A DNA stretch of 5,554 nucleotides, taken from NCBI GenBank assembly GCA_007127665.1, contig SKYY01000012.1, forward strand, positions 1 to 5,554, given 5' to 3'. The position numbers were made by a program, and so were the translations under genes. Position 1 is the stretch's first letter, and every line of letters starts with the position of its first letter. Under the pieces are notes generated by a model. It did no database searches. It had not been told where the DNA came from and saw only the letters and a list, made by a program, of their open reading frames with translations. The stretch is from Balneolales bacterium (lineage in GTDB: Bacteria; Bacteroidota; Rhodothermia; Balneolales; Natronogracilivirgulaceae). Positions 1 through 5,554 of the stretch are shown here, one piece after another.

Positions 1-6
1 AAACAC

Positions 7-555
7 ATGAAAATCTATACCAAAACCGGTGACCATGGTGACACGTCACTCTTCGGAGGACAACGCGTCTCGAAAAATCACTCTCGCATCACAGCCTACG
101 GAACTGTTGATGAACTCAACGCCATCATCGGGGTAATTCGGACTGCGGACCCCGACCCGGTTCTTGAAGAAATCCTGGAACGGGTGCAAAATGAACTTTT
201 TGTTCTGGGTGCCGACCTCGCAACACCACCGGAAAAAAATGCGCGGATAGAGCGCATTGGTGAAGACCATGTTCGCAGACTTGAAGTGGACATCGATCGA
301 TTGGAAAAAGATCTCAAGCCCCTGAAATCATTCATCCTTCCCGGGGGAAGTCCCGGCGCAGCCTACCTCCATATCGCCCGAACCGTCTGTCGCCGCGCTG
401 AAAGAAGCTGTTTTTCATGCAGACAATCTGAAATTGTTTCCGACGAAGCACTTATCTTTCTGAACCGCCTGTCGGACCTTCTGTTTGTAATGGCCCGGTA
501 CCAAAACAAATCCAGGGACGTTCGTGATGTAGTCTGGAAGGCGAAAAAACGTTGA
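7..555 (+). CDS. PduO/MMAB-type ATP:cob(I)alamin adenosyltransferase
   Basis: This enzyme transfers the adenosyl group of ATP to cob(I)alamin to make adenosylcobalamin, the cofactor of enzymes such as methylmalonyl-CoA mutase; it is a cytoplasmic trimer in its family. The 182-residue length is typical of a single-domain PduO-type enzyme. Visible motifs: the N-terminal ATP loop KIYTKTGD (residues 2-9) followed by GGQRVSK (17-23); YGTVDELNA (31-39) with Asp35; SFILPGG (108-114); ARTVCRRAER (124-133); and FLNRLSDLLFVMAR (151-164). By alignment from memory to the Lactobacillus reuteri PduO enzyme, Phe109 matches the Phe that displaces the lower cobalamin ligand, and Asp35/Arg125 match the intersubunit salt bridge, so all key residues look intact. 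The ATG at 7 is the only sensible start because it begins directly with the conserved loop; only six bases lie upstream, so its ribosome site cannot be judged. It probably shares a transcript with the next gene, which begins within 24 bases. No cobalamin-dependent enzyme is in view, so the physiological partner is unknown. Confidence 0.96.
   Translation: MKIYTKTGDHGDTSLFGGQRVSKNHSRITAYGTVDELNAIIGVIRTADPDPVLEEILERVQNELFVLGADLATPPEKNARIERIGEDHVRRLEVDIDRLEKDLKPLKSFILPGGSPGAAYLHIARTVCRRAERSCFSCRQSEIVSDEALIFLNRLSDLLFVMARYQNKSRDVRDVVWKAKKR
536..554 (+). promoter_or_regulatory. Possible Shine-Dalgarno and TTG alternative start for the SGNH gene
   Basis: GGAAGG at 536-541 lies 10 bases before a TTG codon at 552-554 that is in frame with the SGNH/TPR gene and overlaps the TGA stop (553-555) of the adenosyltransferase gene as TTGA. 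This would add nine residues (MTKRQPDIA) and give stop-start translational coupling. The competing ATG at 579 has no such element but matches the expected protein N-terminus better. The purine run also encodes the last codons of gene 1, so it may be chance. Confidence 0.3.
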
Positions 556-578
556 CAAAACGCCAGCCTGACATTGCC

Positions 579-2594
579 ATGGGCCTGACCAACAAACAGA
601 AAAAATACATCCGCGACCATCACCGTGATAAAAATGCCGGACAGCTCTCCCGTGAGTTGAAAGCCGACACTAACGCGGTGCAGGAATATATCGGCACCAT
701 CACTCCCCAAGATGACAGCAGAAAAAAAGCCGTTTTCTACATAGGCGCACTTTTGATTCCGGTGTTGTTTTTTGTTGTACTGGAAGGATCGTTGCGATTG
801 TTCGACTACCGGGGAGATACCAGCCTGTTCGTCTATCCCGAAGAATACTTCCAGGGGGAATACGGATTTGTCAACCGAAACTTCAACGCCCGTTACTTCT
901 TCAATACCCGGAACCTGCCCGGCTTCTCCAATGACGCCTTTCTGACAGATAAGCCGGACACTTCATTCCGCGTGTTTGCCATGGGAGGTTCCTCGACGGC
1001 TGGGTACCCTTATGGATTCAATGCCACCTTTTCAAGGGTTACTGCCGATGCCCTTAAAGATATCCTTCCGGGACGGCTGGTCGAAGTCATAAATCTGGGA
1101 GCCTCCGCCGTCAACACTTACACACTCTACGATCAGATCCCTGAAATCCTTGAACAGCAACCGGACGCCATTTTCATCTACGCCGGACACAACGAGTTTT
1201 ACGGAGCTCTTGGAGTGGGATCCAGCGAACAGTTTGGTGCTTTCCCCGGTTTCGTGCGCACCTATCTGAAGCTTCAACGGCTGAAAACTTTTATGCTTTT
1301 AAGGGATGGTATCGCCTCTGTATCACAATGGATTGCAACATCACTTCTCGGCGAGCCGCATCCGGCAAGAGACGGAACCCTGATGCAGCGCATGGTCCAG
1401 GATCAGACCATTACGCTCGACAGTCGTGTTTTTGAGTATGGAAAAAATCAGTTTGAAAGTAATCTGGACAAAATCCTGCAGCGGTTCCGTGAACAGGATA
1501 TCCCTGTCTTCATATCCAGCATTGCCAGCAACCTCCGTGACCAGGAGCCCTTTGTCTCCATCGAAACCCCTGATTATCCCCCAGCAGGACAAATCTTCCG
1601 GGAAGCCCAAAGATATTACCGGCAGGGCAACTACGAACGGGCCTACGAACTTTTTGTCTTTGCAAAAGACCTCGATGCCCTCAAGTTTCGAGCACCCGAA
1701 GTTTTCAACGAAATCATCCGTAAGAAAGCCGATAAACATGGCGCCGTGTACGTTCCGGTATATGAGCACTTTAGAGAACAGAGCGAAAACAGAATCATCG
1801 GCTTTGATCTTATGCTGGAACATTTGCATCCCAACAGGACCGGTTACTTCCATATCGGTAAATCATTCTATGAATCAGTAGCTGCCAGCGGTCTTCTGGA
1901 CAATGAAGCGGATTACCAGGCACTCAGAAGCTGGGATGAATACTTTGACGGGATGAAGGTCTCCGAGCTTGATGAGCGTATCGCCTACCACCGGGTCCGT
2001 CTCCTGACGGGTGGATGGCCTTTTGTTACCGGACCATCGCCGGACGGCTATCCCGCTGCGTACGAGCCAGAGAACCGTATCGATGAGCTGGCTTTTGAAG
2101 TCGTTAACACCAATCTGCGATGGGACCGGGCCAAATTGAATGTCGCAGAATACTTCATGGAGCATGCTCAATTTGAGCTGGCCTTGCTGGAATATGAAGG
2201 CCTGATAAGGGATCAACCGTACAATCATTCTCCCTATGTTTTAGCCGGACGCCTGCTGCTTCAGGTACTGAATGATTTTGAACGCGCCCGTCCGCATTTT
2301 GAAAATGCCTGGCGGATAAACCCTTCCAACTATTCCGCCAGGATGCTCGGATCCATAGAGGTGAACGACGGCAACTATCAACGAGGCATAGCCTTATTGG
2401 AACAAGCACTTGAATTCAATGCCGATGATGTACAGGCCTTGTTCAATCTTTCAGGGGCGCAGGCACTCAGTGGAAACCTCGAATCCGCCTATGACACTGC
2501 CCGCCAGCTGGAGAGTATCCAGCCTGAATTTCCCGGACTGCAGCAGTGGAAGCGCCAGCTTGAAGCCCGACTGCAGAGAAATTCAATGAATTGA
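579..2594 (+). CDS. Membrane-anchored SGNH/GDSL-family protein with N-terminal HTH-like segment and C-terminal TPRs
   Basis: Predicted 671-residue envelope protein (numbering from ATG 579). Order: residues 2-41, a helical, charged segment (GLTNKQKKYIRDHH, then QLSREL...NAVQEYIG) resembling a small helix-turn-helix; 51-70, one hydrophobic membrane span (FYIGALLIPVLFFVVLEG); then a probably periplasmic SGNH fold. SGNH blocks seen are FAMGGSSTAGYP with nucleophile Ser138, INLGASAVNTYT with Gly174, IYAGHNEFYG with Asn205, and LEHLHPNRTGYF with His417. The usual Asp of the D-x-x-H block is Glu414. Between the last two blocks sits a helical hairpin (about 336-381) containing AKDLDALKFRAP. Residues 517-650 form about four TPR units. 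The family hydrolyses or transfers acyl esters; a substrate such as an acylated glycan or lipid is only inference. A TTG start at 552 is possible, but I prefer the ATG because the conserved-looking LTNKQKKYI begins just after it. It lies 23 bases after the adenosyltransferase stop, so co-transcription is likely. Fold confidence is high, precise activity unknown. Confidence 0.85.
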   Translation: MGLTNKQKKYIRDHHRDKNAGQLSRELKADTNAVQEYIGTITPQDDSRKKAVFYIGALLIPVLFFVVLEGSLRLFDYRGDTSLFVYPEEYFQGEYGFVNRNFNARYFFNTRNLPGFSNDAFLTDKPDTSFRVFAMGGSSTAGYPYGFNATFSRVTADALKDILPGRLVEVINLGASAVNTYTLYDQIPEILEQQPDAIFIYAGHNEFYGALGVGSSEQFGAFPGFVRTYLKLQRLKTFMLLRDGIASVSQWIATSLLGEPHPARDGTLMQRMVQDQTITLDSRVFEYGKNQFESNLDKILQRFREQDIPVFISSIASNLRDQEPFVSIETPDYPPAGQIFREAQRYYRQGNYERAYELFVFAKDLDALKFRAPEVFNEIIRKKADKHGAVYVPVYEHFREQSENRIIGFDLMLEHLHPNRTGYFHIGKSFYESVAASGLLDNEADYQALRSWDEYFDGMKVSELDERIAYHRVRLLTGGWPFVTGPSPDGYPAAYEPENRIDELAFEVVNTNLRWDRAKLNVAEYFMEHAQFELALLEYEGLIRDQPYNHSPYVLAGRLLLQVLNDFERARPHFENAWRINPSNYSARMLGSIEVNDGNYQRGIALLEQALEFNADDVQALFNLSGAQALSGNLESAYDTARQLESIQPEFPGLQQWKRQLEARLQRNSMN

Positions 2595-2680
2595 CCCTGC
2601 TTACTGTATTTGAAGTCAGCTGTCATGAGCACGAATGGATTCTCAGATCAGAAACAACATAATCATTGCGTAAGGAAAAA

Positions 2681-2695
2681 ATATTTGCTAAATAT
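2681..2695. repeat. Short AT-rich inverted repeat upstream of the M23 gene
   Basis: ATATTT (2681-2686) and AAATAT (2690-2695) are perfect inverted arms around GCT, centred about 44 bases before the ATG at 2732. It sits in the 137-base gap between the SGNH and M23 genes, the most likely place for an M23 promoter. An A/T-only six-base arm is weak evidence for an operator. I saw no good sigma-70 or Bacteroidota-type (TTTG / TAnnTTTG) promoter pair and no rho-independent terminator in the rest of this gap. Confidence 0.25.
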
Positions 2696-2731
2696 CAGGG
2701 ATTTGTCCTTCACTTTCTTTTTTATTCAATC

Positions 2732-4081
2732 ATGACTCGATTAATCCAGATACTGATCCTGCTATTTCTTGCGGTAACCGCTTGCGAATTTACGGGAGAG
2801 CGCTCACAAACCAGCAACATATCAGAGCCCGATGTGGAAGAGACGTCTCAACCCGTAGCTGAAGAACCTGTTTTTAATGCTTTCGGTATTGACGAGTCAC
2901 TTGATGTTGCAACGCATACCATTCGCAGGAACGAGTCCCTTTCTGCCATTCTGCGGGGGCACGGAATAACTCCTGCAGTTATTCATGAGATGAGCAGGGC
3001 TTCAAGCGGTGTTTTTGATGTACGCCGCATGCGGGCAGGACAACCGTTGCACATCTACAGCAGGACCGACAGCACGGGATCCGATCGTGTCGCTTTTGTA
3101 GTATATGAGGACAACCATGCTGAGTTCATACGTTTCCATCTTTCGGATTCCATATTTGTGGAAAGGGATCAGAAACCGTTTGAGATCAGAACACGACTGG
3201 TGGATGCCAGTATCACAAGTTCCCTTTACCAGACCATGCGTCAGATCGGAGTCGACCCTCAACTCACCCACCGGCTTGCCGATGTTTACGCATGGCAGGT
3301 TGATTTCTACAGAATACAACCGGGGGATCATTTTAAAGTGCTTTTTGAAGAACGGCTTATTGATGGTGAAGTCGCTGAGATCGGCAGGGTCAAAGCAGCC
3401 ATCTTCACGCACCGAAATCAGGATTTTTATGCCTTTCATTACCGACAGAATGGCCAGGATGAATACTTTGATGCAGAAGGCAACTCACTGAGGCGACAGT
3501 TCATGGCGGCGCCGCTGGATTACACACGCATCAGTTCCCGTTTCACTAATCGTCGTTTTCATCCGGTGCTGAAACGCAACATGCCGCACCACGGAACCGA
3601 CTATGCAGCTCCTGTTGGTACACCTATCCGCGCTGTCGGCGACGGCACCATCACCGTTGCCCGTTATGACCGTAACAACGGGAATTACATCCGTATCCGC
3701 CACAACAGCATCTATGAAACCGGGTATTTGCATATGTCCCGCTTTGCTAACGGAATGCAACCGGGAGTTCAGGTTGAACAAGGCCAGATAATCGGTTATG
3801 TTGGGCAAACCGGGCTGGCAACAGGTCCGCACCTCTGTTTCCGTTTCTGGGAGCATGGCCGGCCTGTGGATCCGCGTCGCATAGACCTGCCTCCCGCCGA
3901 CCCCATTCAAGAAGAACATCGGCAATCATTTTCAGCCAGAAAAGCGCAACTGCGGACCGAACTCGGTTTCGAAGATGACGCAGTATTGAAGCCACCGGCA
4001 ATCTTCGCCATACAGATGGGATACAACGGGGTCATGTCCAGTCAGAACCTCTATCACCCCGCCGATGAAGGCGATTTGTGA
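2732..4081 (+). CDS. MepM-like M23 peptidoglycan endopeptidase, predicted lipoprotein
   Basis: Predicted 449-residue zinc-dependent murein hydrolase of the M23 (LytM/MepM) type, likely cutting peptide cross-bridges in the periplasm. Residues 1-17 are a lipoprotein signal peptide with lipobox VTAC, so Cys18 would be lipidated; Glu at +2 does not suggest inner-membrane retention. An acidic linker (about 30-46) follows. Residues 61-109 (THTIRRNESLSAILRGHGI...) resemble a LysM/OapA-like module. Residues 156-270 (LVDASITSSLY..., LADVYAWQVDFYRIQPGD, APLDYTRISSRF) closely recall the middle domain of E. coli MepM. The catalytic domain has HHGTD (His286, Asp290), YLHMS (His334) and GPHLC (His367, Cys369). 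The third zinc ligand, normally the second His of H-x-H, is Cys here. A 70-residue tail follows with no recognised domain. The in-frame TTG at 2666 would place 22 residues before the signal peptide and is rejected. No Shine-Dalgarno precedes ATG 2732. The SDR gene begins 71 bases downstream. Confidence 0.92.
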   Translation: MTRLIQILILLFLAVTACEFTGERSQTSNISEPDVEETSQPVAEEPVFNAFGIDESLDVATHTIRRNESLSAILRGHGITPAVIHEMSRASSGVFDVRRMRAGQPLHIYSRTDSTGSDRVAFVVYEDNHAEFIRFHLSDSIFVERDQKPFEIRTRLVDASITSSLYQTMRQIGVDPQLTHRLADVYAWQVDFYRIQPGDHFKVLFEERLIDGEVAEIGRVKAAIFTHRNQDFYAFHYRQNGQDEYFDAEGNSLRRQFMAAPLDYTRISSRFTNRRFHPVLKRNMPHHGTDYAAPVGTPIRAVGDGTITVARYDRNNGNYIRIRHNSIYETGYLHMSRFANGMQPGVQVEQGQIIGYVGQTGLATGPHLCFRFWEHGRPVDPRRIDLPPADPIQEEHRQSFSARKAQLRTELGFEDDAVLKPPAIFAIQMGYNGVMSSQNLYHPADEGDL

Positions 4082-4093
4082 CCGCTGACCACT

Positions 4094-4103
4094 GTTCCGG
4101 AAC
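4094..4103. repeat. 10-base perfect palindrome between M23 and SDR genes
   Basis: GTTCCGGAAC at 4094-4103 is perfectly self-complementary and lies 12 bases after the M23 stop and 49 bases before the SDR start. It has no loop and no T-run, so it is not a rho-independent terminator. It could be a protein-binding dyad or chance. The rest of the 71-base gap shows no clear promoter or Shine-Dalgarno. Confidence 0.2.
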
Positions 4104-4152
4104 TGTACCATGAAACCCATCCAACATCCTGCATGGAAAAACGTAACCACTT

Positions 4153-4851
4153 ATGATGTCGAAAAAGATTATTATCATTACCGGTGCCAGCCGTGGAATC
4201 GGTCATGCAACAGCCCGATATCTCGCCGGGCAAAAGCATCATGTGCTTGCCACCGCCCGTTCTGAACAGCTGCTTGATGAGCTTAAATCCACCAATTCCA
4301 GGCGAATCGACTACGTTGCCTGTGACCTTCTGGATGCGGCATCCCTTCAGAAGATTATCGATTATATCCGGGATCAAAACGTTGAGATTTCCACACTGAT
4401 CCACAATGCCGGCGGCCTGGTTAACAAGCCATTCCGTGAACTGACCGATCAGGACTGGAATGCCATGTGGAATATGAACGTGATGACAGCAGTCCGACTG
4501 CTCCGTGCCCTGCTCCCGTTTTTTGCGAAAAACGCACATATCGTCACTGTCGGAAGCATGGGTGGATTCCAGGGCAGCTCCAAATACGCTGGATTGTCGG
4601 CCTACAGCACATCCAAAGGTGCGCTGAGCACCTGGAGTGAATGCATGGCAACCGAACTCAAAGAGGAAGGCATCTCCGTTAATTGCCTCTGTCTCGGGGC
4701 TGTGCAGACCGAAATGTTTTCATCGGCATTCCCGGGCATGAAGGCTCCTGTAAAACCCGAAAAAATGGCGCAGTTCGTTGGTGACTTTGCCCTGAACGGT
4801 CACTCTTTCATGAACGGCAAGGTTTTGCCCGTTACACTCGGAGATCCCTGA
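4153..4851 (+). CDS. Short-chain dehydrogenase/reductase (SDR) of unknown substrate
   Basis: A 232-residue classical SDR, close to the family's usual length of about 250, predicted to be a soluble cytoplasmic NAD(P)-dependent oxidoreductase with a Rossmann fold. Visible motifs in order: TGASRGIG (residues 10-17) for cofactor binding; Arg36 at the end of strand 2 (LATARS), which together with Arg14 favours NADP(H); CDLLD (57-61) next to the adenine; HNAGG (84-88); Asn109 in WNMNV; Ser135 in VGSMGG; and YSTSK with Tyr151 and Lys155. The full Asn-Ser-Tyr-Lys catalytic tetrad is present, so the enzyme should be active. The variable substrate loop (FSSAFPGMKAP, 189-199) is not diagnostic to me, and neither sugar, acyl-ACP nor alcohol substrates can be favoured. 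ATG codons occur back to back at 4153 and 4156, and either could be used; no Shine-Dalgarno precedes them. It lies 71 bases after the M23 gene, so it may share its transcript, but nothing links the two functionally. Confidence 0.93.
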   Translation: MMSKKIIIITGASRGIGHATARYLAGQKHHVLATARSEQLLDELKSTNSRRIDYVACDLLDAASLQKIIDYIRDQNVEISTLIHNAGGLVNKPFRELTDQDWNAMWNMNVMTAVRLLRALLPFFAKNAHIVTVGSMGGFQGSSKYAGLSAYSTSKGALSTWSECMATELKEEGISVNCLCLGAVQTEMFSSAFPGMKAPVKPEKMAQFVGDFALNGHSFMNGKVLPVTLGDP

Positions 4852-4899
4852 ATAGCCAATATATTATCCCATATCCGTAAAAATCTTCCGGACTCACAT

Positions 4900-4927
4900 A
4901 ATAAAACACATGAATAAAACACATGAA
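4900..4927. repeat. 13-base tandem repeat, two perfect copies
   Basis: ATAAAACACATGA occurs at 4901-4913 and again at 4914-4926; period-13 identity extends one base each side (4900-4927). It lies 48 bases after the SDR stop in the 172-base gap. The 11-mer AAACACATGAA inside each copy also occurs at bases 1-11 of the window, where it spans the start codon of the adenosyltransferase. The tandem pair may be a slippage duplication or a doubled binding site. Confidence 0.75.
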
Positions 4928-4954
4928 CTGAACATCACAGCCTCTGGCTGACAC

Positions 4955-4977
4955 ACAGGAGGATGATTACATCCTGT
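4955..4977 (+). other. Two mutually exclusive short hairpins in the SDR-to-gene-6 gap
   Basis: ACAGGA (4955-4960) can pair with TCCTGT (4972-4977) around an 11-base loop, or AGGATG (4960-4965) can pair with CATCCT (4970-4975) around the loop ATTA. The stretch includes a perfect AGGAGG (4957-4962), partly covered by either stem, but no start codon at useful spacing uses it. There is no T-run, so this is not a standard terminator. Six-base stems are easily fortuitous. Confidence 0.3.
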
Positions 4978-5002
4978 CATGTGAATTCATTCTGACAATA
5001 TG

Positions 5003-5016
5003 AATCATAATTGATT
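5003..5016. promoter_or_regulatory. Possible operator-like inverted repeat before gene 6
   Basis: AATCA-TAAT-TGATT (5003-5016) is a 14-base interrupted palindrome ending 7 bases before the ATG at 5024, in the AT-rich leader of the secreted-protein gene. A CATAAT (5006-5011) resembling a -10 box falls inside it, but no matching -35 is found at the right distance. It could be a repressor site or simply AT-rich leader sequence. Confidence 0.25.
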
Positions 5017-5023
5017 TAAACAG

Positions 5024-5554
5024 ATGAAAAAAGCGAAATTCGTCTCCATTCTGATCGCCACTATTTTACTCACAGCCGTGGTTCAACCAGCCAACTCCCA
5101 AACATTGAGAATTGTCTCAATCAACACACTTAATGGTGCGATAACCGGAACAGCGCTTGGCGGTGCAACAATCGCACTTCAAAATGACTTCGATGAGTAT
5201 CCTCTTCGGTTTGGTCTTGGCCTTGGTACTATTTTTGGTCTGGGTACCGGGTTTTATGACATGTCACGCAGTACCGGTGATTACGGATATCATGTCAGCG
5301 GGCTTTTCAGCTCCGCAAATACCACCGGCGCCATCGTATTGCTGGACACTTTTTATGGTGCCACCACAGGAGCCCTCGTTGGTCTCGCTGTCAGTCTGAT
5401 GAGCAGGGACTCCGATGTCCTGAAAGGGCTGCAATACGGCAGCGGGGCGGGCGCATGGGTTGGTTTCGCTTTTGGTTTGGTGGACGCATTTGCATTTAGC
5501 AGCGCGGGAAATTTTGACCATTTTTACGAAGAGTACAGCCAGCGATCAGTCAAC
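5024..5554 (+). CDS. Secreted glycine-zipper protein of unknown family, 3' end beyond the window
   Basis: An open frame of 177 codons from ATG 5024 to the last base without a stop, so the gene is cut by the window edge. Residues 1-25 form a signal peptide: KKAK at the N-terminus, hydrophobic core FVSILIATILLTAVV, and a signal peptidase I site ANS before Gln26. The mature part is rich in Gly, Ala, Thr and aromatic residues. It carries four G-x3-G-x3-G zipper segments starting at Gly38, Gly64, Gly112 and Gly139. Their spacing (26, 48 and 27) shows an internal duplication of about 75 residues: INTLNGAITGTALGG aligns with LDTFYGATTGALVGL. Such segments can pack as membrane hairpins or form outer-membrane-associated structures, but no named family is recognised. 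Reading-frame evidence is the signal peptide, the periodic Gly pattern and the absence of stops; the competing opposite-strand frame (5264-5521) has no such features. No Shine-Dalgarno precedes the start (AATTGATTTAAACAG). Confidence 0.82.
   Translation, partial: MKKAKFVSILIATILLTAVVQPANSQTLRIVSINTLNGAITGTALGGATIALQNDFDEYPLRFGLGLGTIFGLGTGFYDMSRSTGDYGYHVSGLFSSANTTGAIVLLDTFYGATTGALVGLAVSLMSRDSDVLKGLQYGSGAGAWVGFAFGLVDAFAFSSAGNFDHFYEEYSQRSVN

Noticed and set aside
1426..1881. 151-codon + strand frame inside the SGNH gene
   Set aside because: It lies wholly within a well-supported gene in another frame and its translation has no motif or plausible composition.
2666..2731. TTG start adding 22 residues to the M23 protein
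   Set aside because: It would bury the lipoprotein signal peptide, whose natural start is the ATG at 2732, and no Shine-Dalgarno precedes the TTG.
4054..4539. 161-codon minus-strand frame opposite the SDR gene
   Set aside because: It covers the SDR's conserved cofactor and NAG motifs on the other strand; its translation resembles no protein I know.
4874..4892. TCCG...CGGA hairpin after the SDR gene as a terminator
   Set aside because: The stem is only four bases with an 11-base loop and no following T-run.
4910..4951. 13-codon frame (MNKTHELNITASG) as a leader peptide
   Set aside because: Its start lies inside the tandem repeat, there is no ribosome site, and no run of regulatory codons or terminator hairpin follows.
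4957..4995. AGGAGG followed directly by an ATG and a 10-codon frame
   Set aside because: There is zero spacing between AGGAGG and the ATG, so initiation there is implausible, and the peptide is uninformative.
4992..5020. Sigma-70 promoter from CTGACA (4992-4997) and TTTAAA (5015-5020)
   Set aside because: The -10 match is poor and would sit three bases from the start codon, requiring a leaderless transcript; such pairs arise easily in AT-rich sequence.
5157..5399. 80-codon + strand frame overlapping gene 6
   Set aside because: It begins inside the signal-peptide frame of gene 6, has no upstream context, and its hydrophobic start only reflects the shifted reading of the Gly-rich region.
5264..5521. 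Minus-strand frame opposite gene 6
   Set aside because: The + strand frame from 5024 has a signal peptide and periodic Gly pattern and stays open to the edge; the minus frame has neither.

Overview
The window looks like an ordinary chromosomal stretch from a Gram-negative bacterium of the Bacteroidota/Rhodothermota/Balneolota type. This placement is inferred from three things. Readable start regions mostly lack a Shine-Dalgarno sequence. One gene product is a Cys-anchored periplasmic M23 lipoprotein with an H-x-C variant of the zinc motif, which from memory occurs in this broad group. Another begins with a small 'LTxKQKKYI' helical domain ahead of a membrane anchor, SGNH and TPR module. All genes are on the + strand, and no mobile element, CRISPR array, tRNA or rRNA was seen.

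Layout: (1) 7-555, a complete PduO/MMAB-type cob(I)alamin adenosyltransferase. (2) 579-2594 (possible earlier TTG start at 552, overlapping the stop of gene 1), a membrane-anchored SGNH/GDSL-family protein with a cytoplasmic N-terminal helix-turn-helix-like segment and C-terminal TPRs. (3) A 137-base gap, then 2732-4081, a MepM-like M23 murein endopeptidase predicted to be a lipoprotein. (4) A 71-base gap, then 4153-4851, a classical NADP-type short-chain dehydrogenase/reductase of unknown substrate. (5) A 172-base AT-rich gap holding a 13-base tandem repeat and short inverted repeats. (6) 5024 to the window end, a secreted Gly-zipper-rich protein of unknown family whose frame is still open at the last base.

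Genes 1 and 2 are close enough to be co-transcribed; genes 3 and 4 may be as well. There is no evident shared pathway. Gene 1 is cofactor metabolism, genes 2, 3 and 6 belong to the cell envelope, and gene 4 is a soluble oxidoreductase. I found no convincing new multi-gene system. The items most worth a second look are the Cys substitution at a zinc-ligand position of the M23 enzyme, the internally duplicated glycine-zipper protein at the right edge, and the HTH-membrane-SGNH-TPR fusion.
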